A stretch of DNA of 33,957 nucleotides from an archaeon (GTDB lineage: Archaea; Nanobdellota; Nanobdellia; SCGC-AAA011-G17; GW2011-AR17), in assembly GCA_018656555.1 (NCBI GenBank), contig JABHZQ010000009.1:1-33957 (forward strand), in the 5' to 3' direction. The stretch's first letter is position 1, and every line of letters begins with the position of its first letter. Both the position numbers and the translations under genes were made by a program. The notes below the pieces were generated by a model, which was given only the letters and a program-made list of their open reading frames with translations, was not told the DNA's origin and did not search any database. Shown in pieces: positions 8,609-15,506 of this stretch.

Positions 8609-9160
8609 ATGAAAACAGGTGTAAAAGTAGGAGATGCCATGACTGAAGCTCCTGTAGTTGTAAAGCCTTCTGAAACTCTTCAAAAATGTGCTAAGCTAAT
8701 GCTAAAAAGAAAGATTGGTAATGTTCTTGTAATCAAAAAAGAAAAACTAATTGGAATAGTAACTGAAAAAGATCTAGTCAGAGATGTGGTATCAAAAGGT
8801 CTTGATCCAAAAAAAACACTAATTGAAGAAGTAATGACTAAAAGAATGAAAACAATAGAGCCAGATAGAGACATAATAGAAGCAATGCAACATATGAGAG
8901 CAAATAAAATTAGAAGACTTCCAGTTCTACACAAAGATACAGTTGTAGGCATAATAACACAAAAAGATATTATCAGACTACAACCAGCAATCCTTGAAGT
9001 AATAGCGGACAGAGGAAAAATAAAAATTCCTAAAAAAGAGAAATATATCGAAGGTGTTTGTGAGATTTGTGAATCCTATGCTCAACTACATGATCGAGAG
9101 GGAAAATTCATCTGTGCAGAATGTATAGATCAACTTGGAGAGAACGTCCAAGAGGATTAG
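8609..9160 (+). CDS. CBS-pair protein with C-terminal zinc ribbon
   Basis: A 183-residue protein with two CBS motifs, about 8-62 (ending GIVTEKDLVRDV) and 73-125 (ending GIITQKDIIRL). Together these form a Bateman module that in this superfamily binds adenine nucleotides or S-adenosyl compounds. A short linker leads to a treble-clef or ribbon-like zinc site made by Cys151, Cys154, Cys169 and Cys172. CBS plus zinc-ribbon proteins are common in archaea, and some are thought to sense nucleotides or act in transcription, but none of that can be assigned here. It is divergent from the HTH/LamG operon and shares the palindrome-bearing intergenic region. The promoter suggests a leaderless transcript. 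Confidence 0.88.
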   Translation: MKTGVKVGDAMTEAPVVVKPSETLQKCAKLMLKRKIGNVLVIKKEKLIGIVTEKDLVRDVVSKGLDPKKTLIEEVMTKRMKTIEPDRDIIEAMQHMRANKIRRLPVLHKDTVVGIITQKDIIRLQPAILEVIADRGKIKIPKKEKYIEGVCEICESYAQLHDREGKFICAECIDQLGENVQED

Positions 9161-9195
9161 AAAGGTTTATTAAGCATTTTTCTATTTAATTATAT

Positions 9196-9678
9196 ATGGG
9201 AAAAGAAAGTGGAGAGAAACTCTCAGTTTTTCAAAATTATAGGATGGTCCAAAAAGGACATCTAGATATTAATGGACTTTTTGCAGTTCTACCCAAATGG
9301 TTTGGTGGTTTTGAATATGATTACTGGGAAAGTGGAATGGGTCAAAAAGACATAGGGATAGGAAAAGAGTACACCTCCGATTGGAAAGGTGTAAGGGAAA
9401 TTAATGACTATGTAAAATTTGAAATAATTGTAAAGGTATTTATTAAAAATATAAACAAAGCAAAAGATCCTAATGTGGTTCATGCTGAAACAGAAGTTTA
9501 CATTAATAGTGCAATGTACAAAAACCATATGGGTACTTTTGGAAAAGATAAATTCCAAGAAACCTTAAGAAGAATATACGAAAGATATGTCAGATATCAA
9601 GATCTTATTGATTATGAAGATAAACTAGCGTTTGAATGTGTAGATCTCCTTAATCTAATTAAAAGCCACTTCAAATAG
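9196..9678 (+). CDS. Unknown protein, paralogue of the next gene
   Basis: A 160-residue soluble protein that I cannot assign. It has a predicted alternation of beta strands (about 40-110, rich in Trp, Tyr and Phe) and a C-terminal helix (about 118-158). It aligns by eye with the next gene product: a WF motif, then YD, then a DYVKFEIIVKVFIK strand matching EYYVKLIIDFRFEA, then a helix around IYERYVRYQDLIDYED matching MYDKLISKKKMSRYED. A helix-grip-like lipid or ligand-binding fold is conceivable but is only a guess. ATG 9196 is preceded by a TATA-like gtttattaa (9165-9173) 27 nt upstream, so it is transcribed independently and probably leaderless. Confidence 0.72.
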   Translation: MGKESGEKLSVFQNYRMVQKGHLDINGLFAVLPKWFGGFEYDYWESGMGQKDIGIGKEYTSDWKGVREINDYVKFEIIVKVFIKNINKAKDPNVVHAETEVYINSAMYKNHMGTFGKDKFQETLRRIYERYVRYQDLIDYEDKLAFECVDLLNLIKSHFK

Positions 9679-9713
9679 AAAGTTTTATATTATATAATCT
9701 CTAATTTATATTT

Positions 9714-10226
9714 ATGACTCAGAAAGATTTTATAGGTCCGGATCAAACAATAAAAAGAACTTTAACCTATAATCAAAAAGACCTATACCAATATTTTCTA
9801 AAGTGGTTCAGTGAAAGACATTATGACATTATTGAACTAGAATATGATGAAAAGGTATTAGACTCTGGTACCAGAAAGATTAATTGGAGATGGATCCCAG
9901 AAAAGAAATGTGAATATTATGTCAAATTAATCATAGATTTCAGATTCGAAGCTAAAGTAAATGATGTCATGGTAGAAACCTCAAAAGGTAATAAGAAAAA
10001 AATGCAAGAGGGTTATGTAGAGGGAAAATTCAGAGCCTATATCCTAAGAGATGTAGAAAGTGATTGGACACTAAATAAAGAAAACCCTACAAAAAGACTG
10101 ATCAGAGAGATGTATGACAAACTTATTTCTAAGAAAAAAATGTCTAGATATGAAGACGAAGTCAAAGAAGATATGAAAAATATTATGAATGACTTTAGAA
10201 CATATGTAAAAACCTACAAATATTAA
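9714..10226 (+). CDS. Unknown protein, paralogue of the previous gene
   Basis: A 170-residue protein, distantly related to the gene before it and probably derived from the same ancestor by tandem duplication. Like its neighbour it has a Trp/Tyr-rich strand region (about 25-115, with KINWRWIP and EYYVKLIIDF) followed by charged C-terminal helices (about 125-165) with Tyr-Glu-Asp near the turn. No signal peptide, membrane segment or catalytic motif is visible. The TATA-like gttttatat (9682-9690) about 28 nt before the ATG gives it its own promoter. Keeping two diverged copies side by side suggests related but distinct roles or a heteromeric pair (inference). Confidence 0.72.
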   Translation: MTQKDFIGPDQTIKRTLTYNQKDLYQYFLKWFSERHYDIIELEYDEKVLDSGTRKINWRWIPEKKCEYYVKLIIDFRFEAKVNDVMVETSKGNKKKMQEGYVEGKFRAYILRDVESDWTLNKENPTKRLIREMYDKLISKKKMSRYEDEVKEDMKNIMNDFRTYVKTYKY

Positions 10227-10261
10227 CAAGTTTTATAAACAATAGATGTTCCCAAAATCCC

Positions 10262-11326
10262 ATGGATCCAAGAGTAACAAAATTAGCAGAAACTTTAGTG
10301 AATTATTCTCTTAAAATCAAAGAAGGAGACACAATTCAAATAAATGGAACCTATGAAGCAAGGACACTTATTCTTGAATGTTATAGACTTATACTAGAAA
10401 AAGGAGCATATCCAAAAACCAATATTATGCTTCCAGATCAATCATATATATTCTATAAATCAGTCTCTGAAAAACTATTAAAAAAAATGCCTAAAGTAGC
10501 ATTATTTTCAGCAAAAAATACAGATGGTGTAATCAATATTGTAAGTGCTCAAAACACAAGAGAACTAAGCAATGTTGATCCTAAAAAAATGAGTATTAGA
10601 AGCACTGCCCTTAGACCTTTAACTGATATTAGATTGAAAAAAGATAATTGGGTAATCTGTGGATTTCCAACACTTGCTGCAGCTCAAGAAGCAGACATGT
10701 CTTTGGGTGAATTTGAAGACTATGTTTACTCAGCAACAAATATCAACTGGGAAGAAGAGTCTAAAAAGCAAGAAAAATTAAAACAAGTTCTTGATAATGG
10801 AACTGATGTTAGAATTATTGGAAAAGAAACAGATATTACTTTCTCAATAAACAATATGTGTGGAATAAAATGTAATGGCCATAGAAATATGCCAGATGGG
10901 GAGGTATTTACTGCACCCATTCCAAAATCAGTTAATGGAAAGATCTACTATGAATATCCTGCAATCTACAGAGGTAGAGTTGTCTCAGGTATAAGGTTAG
11001 AATTCAAAAATGGTAAAGTTGTAAAAGCAAGTGCAGAAAAAAACGAAGAATATCTAAAAGAAATGATCAAATTAGATAAAGGTGCATCATATATTGGAGA
11101 ATTTGGAATCGGAGTAAATTTCCAATTAAATAAATTCATAAAATCTATACTTTTCGACGAGAAACTAGGCGGAACAATACATCTGGCTTTGGGTAGAGCA
11201 TACCCAGAATGTGGTAAAGGTGGAAACAAATCAGCTCTTCATTGGGACATGATTAAAGATCTAAAAAATGGTAGATTCTTAATAGATGGTAAAGTAATTC
11301 TAAAGAATGGTAAGTTCTTAATTTAA
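10262..11326 (+). CDS. M29-family (AmpS/PepS-like) aminopeptidase
   Basis: A metallo-aminopeptidase removing N-terminal residues from peptides in the cytosol, likely part of peptide recycling. The 354-residue length is close to the M29 norm. The N-terminal half begins like the family (VTKLAETLVNYSLKIKEGD). The C-terminal catalytic half has the two-metal signatures: NMPDGEVFTAP (Glu), GEFGIG (Glu), a GGTIHLALG segment with a His, and ALHWDMI with a second His and Asp. ATG 10262 is preceded by ttttataaac (10231-10240) about 26 nt upstream. It stands alone between the paralogue pair and the HAD gene, each with its own promoter. Confidence 0.88.
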   Translation: MDPRVTKLAETLVNYSLKIKEGDTIQINGTYEARTLILECYRLILEKGAYPKTNIMLPDQSYIFYKSVSEKLLKKMPKVALFSAKNTDGVINIVSAQNTRELSNVDPKKMSIRSTALRPLTDIRLKKDNWVICGFPTLAAAQEADMSLGEFEDYVYSATNINWEEESKKQEKLKQVLDNGTDVRIIGKETDITFSINNMCGIKCNGHRNMPDGEVFTAPIPKSVNGKIYYEYPAIYRGRVVSGIRLEFKNGKVVKASAEKNEEYLKEMIKLDKGASYIGEFGIGVNFQLNKFIKSILFDEKLGGTIHLALGRAYPECGKGGNKSALHWDMIKDLKNGRFLIDGKVILKNGKFLI

Positions 11327-11360
11327 TAATTCTTATAAACTACTTAAAAAATCTAGAACT

Positions 11361-11996
11361 ATGACAATACTGTTCGCTTGGGATTTTCATGGAGTTCTTG
11401 AAAAGGATACAGAATATGCTGTTGTAGAAAGGACAAATCTAACTCTCAAAGAATTTGGATATGATCTAGAACTCAGTCTAGAAGATCTTCGTCCATTTTA
11501 TGGTATGAAATGGGGTGATTATTACAAACATTTTATTCCTGGAATAAGTGAAGAAAAAGTAAGAGAAATGGTAGATTGGGCAGTAAAAACAAGTCAAGAA
11601 TCTATAAACAAATTCATCAAACCCAATGATCATGCTGCAGAAGTTCTCGATACATTAAACAAAAAAGGAAATACCAACATCCTTATTTCAAATACAAATC
11701 CTGAAGCTATATTCTGGTTTACAGACTCAGTAAAATTAACAGATTTCTTTGAAAAAATAATTGGTCTTGATAAACATCTAGAAAAAGAAACAAAATCAAA
11801 ATCAGAAGCCATTCTTGAATTTAAAGAACAAAAAAACTTTGAAAAAATTGTAGTAATTGGAGATCATGAAAAAGACATTGAAGAAGGAATAAAAGTTGGA
11901 GCAATAACCTACTTATTTACAAAAAAAGATCCTTCAACAATACAAACCAAAGCAGACCATATAATAACAGATTTAAGAGAAGTCTTTAATGAGTAG
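11361..11996 (+). CDS. HAD-superfamily protein with altered motif I
   Basis: A 211-residue Rossmannoid HAD protein. Motif I reads WDFHGVLE, so nucleophile Asp8 is present, but the second Asp (the usual general acid/base) is His10. Motif II is ISNT, a Lys-rich stretch (KSKSE) can supply motif III, and motif IV is IGDHEKDIEEG. A helical cap lies between about 20 and 95. Classical phosphatases need the DxD pair, while phosphonatase and dehalogenase branches tolerate changes there, so the reaction is uncertain. ATG 11361 follows tcttataaac (11331-11340) by about 26 nt. Its last 11 bases overlap the convergent TldE gene. Confidence 0.8.
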   Translation: MTILFAWDFHGVLEKDTEYAVVERTNLTLKEFGYDLELSLEDLRPFYGMKWGDYYKHFIPGISEEKVREMVDWAVKTSQESINKFIKPNDHAAEVLDTLNKKGNTNILISNTNPEAIFWFTDSVKLTDFFEKIIGLDKHLEKETKSKSEAILEFKEQKNFEKIVVIGDHEKDIEEGIKVGAITYLFTKKDPSTIQTKADHIITDLREVFNE

Positions 11997-13302
11997 TTAT
12001 ATTTACATCCTTGACAATAACTGGTGGAGTAAAAGTTGGAATACCTGACTCCCAAGAATAAATTTGTTCTTGATCCTTACCTACTTGAGTAACATTCTTC
12101 AATAACTGCAAAACATTGTCAGTAATTCTAATCTCCTTTAAAGGTCTAACAATCTTTCCATTCTCAATTAAAAATATTCCATCTCTTGGGATTGTAGAAA
12201 AATCACCAGTAGAATAGTTCTGAAACCTTGTATACCAAACATTGGTTATCCAAATACCATTTTTAATCCCTGCAAACATCTTATCTTTACTATACTTGCC
12301 TTCTTTCATCATTAAAGCATGAGGATCAGGAGATATCAAACCAGCATTAGCCGTAGTCTTAACATTATATCTCTCGGCACTTGAAGTGTTATGTAAAAAA
12401 CCTTTTAAAATTCCTTTATCAATTAACAAATTATTCTGTGTAGGAACTCCCTCAGAATCAAAAATAGAATAACCAAATGAATTTTTCATAGTTGCATCAT
12501 CCATAAGAGTAACATTATCATTACCCACTTCTTTACCCTCTTTACCCTCTAAAAAACTCAAACCAGCCTCAACAGAAAAGATTGAAGCAGACTCTCCAAC
12601 TGTATTCAAAACATTAGCCCATGCAAGAGGCTCAAAAATAACATCAAATTTTCCACTTACTCTTTTCTTAGCTCCTAAACTCTGTTTAGCAATGTCACAA
12701 GCTCTCTTAGCTACATCTCTAAACCCTAATTTATTCAAATTTCTAGAAACTGCAACAGTATGTCCAGATGAATTCTTATCAGCAAGAGCCCTAACCGAAT
12801 AATAAACAGAAGTTCCTCTCTCATAAGCCTCAACATTATTAGAAGTCAACAAATAGTTCTCTCCAACAGTATCCTCAAACACCCCGGCAGTTCTTCTAAC
12901 TTTATTTTCCTTACAAATATCAATTCCTTCTTTAACAATATCATTACCATTCATTCCTTCAATACTTTGATCATATTCTTCATGTTTAGAATAACTAAAT
13001 GGTCCTTTTGCAAGTCCTCTATAACTCGTACTAGGTTGAATCTTCTTCAAAAAATTAAAAGACCTATCTAAAAGTGCAATTGCATCTGATTTTGTAAACT
13101 TTTTCAAAGAAGTCATCAATACTTTCTTATCCTTTGCCAAAAATAAAACAATATCACTAGAATCCCAAGTCTTCACAGCACTAATCTTACTATTAGCAAA
13201 CTTAGATTGAGATTTTTTTGATTTAACTACTTGTACTACTACATCATCTGCTCCTTTCTTCTGAGCCTTCTCTAATAAGTAAACAGCTAAATCTTTGTTC
13301 AT
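11986..13302 (-). CDS. tldE: TldE/PmbA-family protein, partner of TldD
   Basis: A 438-residue member of the TldD/PmbA family. In bacteria TldD and TldE form a heterodimeric metalloprotease that degrades unfolded peptides and matures some ribosomally made peptides. TldE supplies a non-catalytic subunit, and this copy indeed lacks the HExxxH motif. It shows the family's DDATMKNSFGYSIFDSEGVP segment and the C-terminal FTPPVIVKDV end. Its ATG overlaps the TldD stop by four bases (ATGA), so the pair is translated together. The 3' end overlaps the convergent HAD gene by 11 nt. Archaeal copies are widespread but their substrate is not generally known. Confidence 0.93.
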   Translation of the reverse strand: MNKDLAVYLLEKAQKKGADDVVVQVVKSKKSQSKFANSKISAVKTWDSSDIVLFLAKDKKVLMTSLKKFTKSDAIALLDRSFNFLKKIQPSTSYRGLAKGPFSYSKHEEYDQSIEGMNGNDIVKEGIDICKENKVRRTAGVFEDTVGENYLLTSNNVEAYERGTSVYYSVRALADKNSSGHTVAVSRNLNKLGFRDVAKRACDIAKQSLGAKKRVSGKFDVIFEPLAWANVLNTVGESASIFSVEAGLSFLEGKEGKEVGNDNVTLMDDATMKNSFGYSIFDSEGVPTQNNLLIDKGILKGFLHNTSSAERYNVKTTANAGLISPDPHALMMKEGKYSKDKMFAGIKNGIWITNVWYTRFQNYSTGDFSTIPRDGIFLIENGKIVRPLKEIRITDNVLQLLKNVTQVGKDQEQIYSWESGIPTFTPPVIVKDVNITTH

Positions 13303-14711
13303 TTTATTCTCAACCCCTTAAGCAAAATAGAAGGACCACCCATAAACACAGGTATCCCTTGCATTGGCTCACCCTTACCACAATTACCAGAAAACAATTC
13401 TAAATTATTAGCAACTTCATCAACAGCATGATAAAGTTTAGTAGTAGACACTTCTAATACTGGATTAATAACTGGTTTTGTCAATTCTCCATTCTCAATC
13501 AAATAAGCCTCAGCACCAGTATACTTCTGATTCAATCTTTTATCATCAATATTCCATTCCATAAAATTCTTAATAAACACACCCTTCTTAACATCTTTAA
13601 ACAAATCATCTTCACTAACTTTTCCAGGTAACATAAAAGTATTAGACATTCTCACAATACTCTCCTTATCATAATCAGTAGCTCTTGAACTACCATTACT
13701 TTCCAATCCCATATGATGTGCAGTCTCTCTATTATGCAAGAATTCAGTAATCATTCCATTTTTAATTAAAAACTTCCTTCTAGCCTTAACTCCCTCATTA
13801 TCATATTTATAATAACCATAACTATTCTCTAAAACTGGATCATCCACAACAGTAACCTTCTCATTACCAATATTAAATCCAACCATTTTTTTAGTAATAA
13901 AAGATTCTCCCGCTTGTGCAGCCTCTCTTCCAAAAATCCTATCTGCTTCATAAGGATGTCCTGCAGATTCATGAACCATTATTCCAGTAACCTCTGGACC
14001 ACAAACAATAGGCATTATTCCTTTTGGAGTTTTAACACCTTTTACTAAATTAGTTTTCATAGAAACAACCTCTTCAGTAAATAACTTATTCAAATCCCAA
14101 CTCTCTGGTATCTCCCAACCCCCACTTCCACCCTTACCCGAATATCTTTGAGTAACTTTATTATTTTCAGCAATAGTCAATAAATAATACATATTAACTT
14201 TAGGAACAGTTGCAGTAATTGCAGTTCCATCAGAATTAACCAAATGTTCTGTAGTCATATGATCAGAATAACCAATAAATCTTGCAGGAACATTAACACC
14301 AGAACTTTTTATAGCTTTTTCAGATTCCATTATCCATTTAATCTTCTCATCAATATCAATATCTAATAAGTTATTCTTCTGTTTAACCTCATACTTATCT
14401 TGATGAGCAGTATCATCTGCTAAAGTTAACTTTTCACCATACTTCTTAGAAGATTTAGTTTTCTTAATAGCTTCAACAATTAATCTTTTTATTTTGGCTT
14501 TACTATCTAATCCATTTGTAGAAACAAACCCTAGCTTTCCTTGAACAATAAACCTCATCCCCAATCCATCATAAGTACTAAAAGTAGAGGCCTCTAAATT
14601 ACCATTCTTCAAAACAATTCCAGTAGTAGATGTATTCTCTACTCTAGCCTCAGCATATTTTGCTCCTTTTTTTTGAGCATATTCAACAGAAAAGTTAGCT
14701 AAATCCTCCAT
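13299..14711 (-). CDS. tldD: TldD metalloprotease, catalytic subunit
   Basis: A 470-residue zinc metalloprotease subunit. The motif HESAGH (His247, Glu248, His252 counted from ATG 14711) is the TldD active site, and the late GNCGKG supplies the expected Cys ligand. I chose ATG 14711 over an upstream TTG at 14726. A TATA-like box (14732-14743, reverse complement of cctatttatagt) lies 26 nt before the ATG, so the TTG would fall close to or before the transcript start. It is followed directly by TldE with a four-base overlap. The gene for a 140-residue unknown protein ends 32 nt before the start; the intervening TATA box suggests tldD-tldE also forms its own unit. Confidence 0.94.
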   Translation of the reverse strand: MEDLANFSVEYAQKKGAKYAEARVENTSTTGIVLKNGNLEASTFSTYDGLGMRFIVQGKLGFVSTNGLDSKAKIKRLIVEAIKKTKSSKKYGEKLTLADDTAHQDKYEVKQKNNLLDIDIDEKIKWIMESEKAIKSSGVNVPARFIGYSDHMTTEHLVNSDGTAITATVPKVNMYYLLTIAENNKVTQRYSGKGGSGGWEIPESWDLNKLFTEEVVSMKTNLVKGVKTPKGIMPIVCGPEVTGIMVHESAGHPYEADRIFGREAAQAGESFITKKMVGFNIGNEKVTVVDDPVLENSYGYYKYDNEGVKARRKFLIKNGMITEFLHNRETAHHMGLESNGSSRATDYDKESIVRMSNTFMLPGKVSEDDLFKDVKKGVFIKNFMEWNIDDKRLNQKYTGAEAYLIENGELTKPVINPVLEVSTTKLYHAVDEVANNLELFSGNCGKGEPMQGIPVFMGGPSILLKGLRIK

Positions 14712-14731
14712 AGAAGAATAAAACAAGACTA

Positions 14732-14743
14732 CCTATTTATAGT
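14732..14743 (-). promoter_or_regulatory. TATA box of tldD-tldE
   Basis: The reverse complement reads actataaatagg, centred 26 nt before ATG 14711. The distance fits a leaderless start at that ATG and argues against the in-frame TTG at 14726. Confidence 0.5.
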
Positions 14744-15166
14744 TTATGGTTGAACTCTGACTCTTTTACCACTAGAGGTATAGGCCATAAAAACTAAATC
14801 ACTCGGTGGATTAGGATGTAACTCTCTTAAATATTTCAAAGCTTCTCTAACTTCAAATAAAACATAAGATTGATGAACATCCAATAATCTAAAAGGAACT
14901 AAATATAAATCTCCCACCCTCTGGAAACTATCCCAAGCAGAATCCCTAACCTTAACCTCTCTAGGTAGCCATCTTGCCTTCCCTGTAAGATAATCTCTAA
15001 CCAAAGGATATAAAACCTTCTCATCTGTAAGTTTATAAGCAACAATCCTAAACCCATTCATTCCACCCTTCGGCTCAAATCTTTTATGATGTACCACAGG
15101 ATTAACTAGAATTTCCTCTAAGGTTGCACCCCCACTAACCAACCCAACCAACTTACTTTCTTTCAT
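14744..15166 (-). CDS. Unknown 140-residue protein upstream of tldD
   Basis: A 140-residue soluble protein that I do not recognise. It is mixed alpha/beta, rich in Val, Leu and Arg, with a Gly-rich start (GLVSGGATLEE), a central RWLPREVKVRD strand region and a C-terminal SSGKRVRVQP. There is no signal peptide, membrane helix or metal motif. ATG 15166 has a TATA-like atttataaag (15191-15200, other strand) about 29 nt upstream. It lies just before tldD on the same strand and could share transcription with it, but the short gap contains a tldD TATA box. Its arginine-leaning composition differs from the lysine-rich neighbours. Confidence 0.65.
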   Translation of the reverse strand: MKESKLVGLVSGGATLEEILVNPVVHHKRFEPKGGMNGFRIVAYKLTDEKVLYPLVRDYLTGKARWLPREVKVRDSAWDSFQRVGDLYLVPFRLLDVHQSYVLFEVREALKYLRELHPNPPSDLVFMAYTSSGKRVRVQP

Positions 15167-15305
15167 TAGTTATCACTTACCAAACATTGCATTTATAAAG
15201 ATTTAAGTGAAATAAAAAATATATTTTCTGATATATGTTTTAGTAAACAAGTATATATAAAGCACTTCTCCTTCTACCTAAATATCCTAAAGAGGGGGCG
15301 TAGAA
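15167..15305. promoter_or_regulatory. Divergent promoter region with leader and SD
   Basis: A 139-nt gap between divergent genes. On the minus side a TATA-like box at 15191-15200 serves the 140-residue gene. On the plus side gtatatataaag at 15251-15262 would start transcription near 15283, leaving a leader of about 20 nt. That leader carries gaggggg (15292-15298) seven bases before ATG 15306, a strong Shine-Dalgarno sequence, unlike most genes in the window. Confidence 0.55.
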
Positions 15306-15506
15306 ATGACAAAAGATATCAAAGAAGATGTAAAAAATATTGTTAACAAATTAACAATTGACACAAGTTCTGTTTTCTCAGAAAAAATATATTACCTAGC
15401 TGGAGAATTAGGAATAGGAGAGCTTCTTGTCAAAGAATCACTCCAAGAATTAATCAATGATAAATTCATTGCTGAACCAGTAATGGGTATAATTAAAAGA
15501 ATTTAA
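15306..15506 (+). CDS. Small winged-helix-like protein
   Basis: A 66-residue protein. The segment about 22-60 (SEKIYYLAGELGIGELLVKESLQELINDKFI, described here by its ends) has the helix-turn-helix-strand pattern of a minimal winged helix: a first helix, a turn at Gly-Ile-Gly, a recognition helix and a short C-terminal wing ending MGIIKRI. Such stand-alone wHTH proteins are frequent archaeal regulators or adaptors; the target is unknown. Translation is set by a strong Shine-Dalgarno sequence seven bases before the ATG, which suggests good expression. Its stop overlaps the stop of the convergent antiporter gene by four bases. Confidence 0.75.
   Translation: MTKDIKEDVKNIVNKLTIDTSSVFSEKIYYLAGELGIGELLVKESLQELINDKFIAEPVMGIIKRI

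Noticed and set aside
14712-14726. TTG start giving a five-residue longer TldD.
   Set aside because: The ATG at 14711 fits the TATA box spacing for leaderless initiation and needs no rare start codon.
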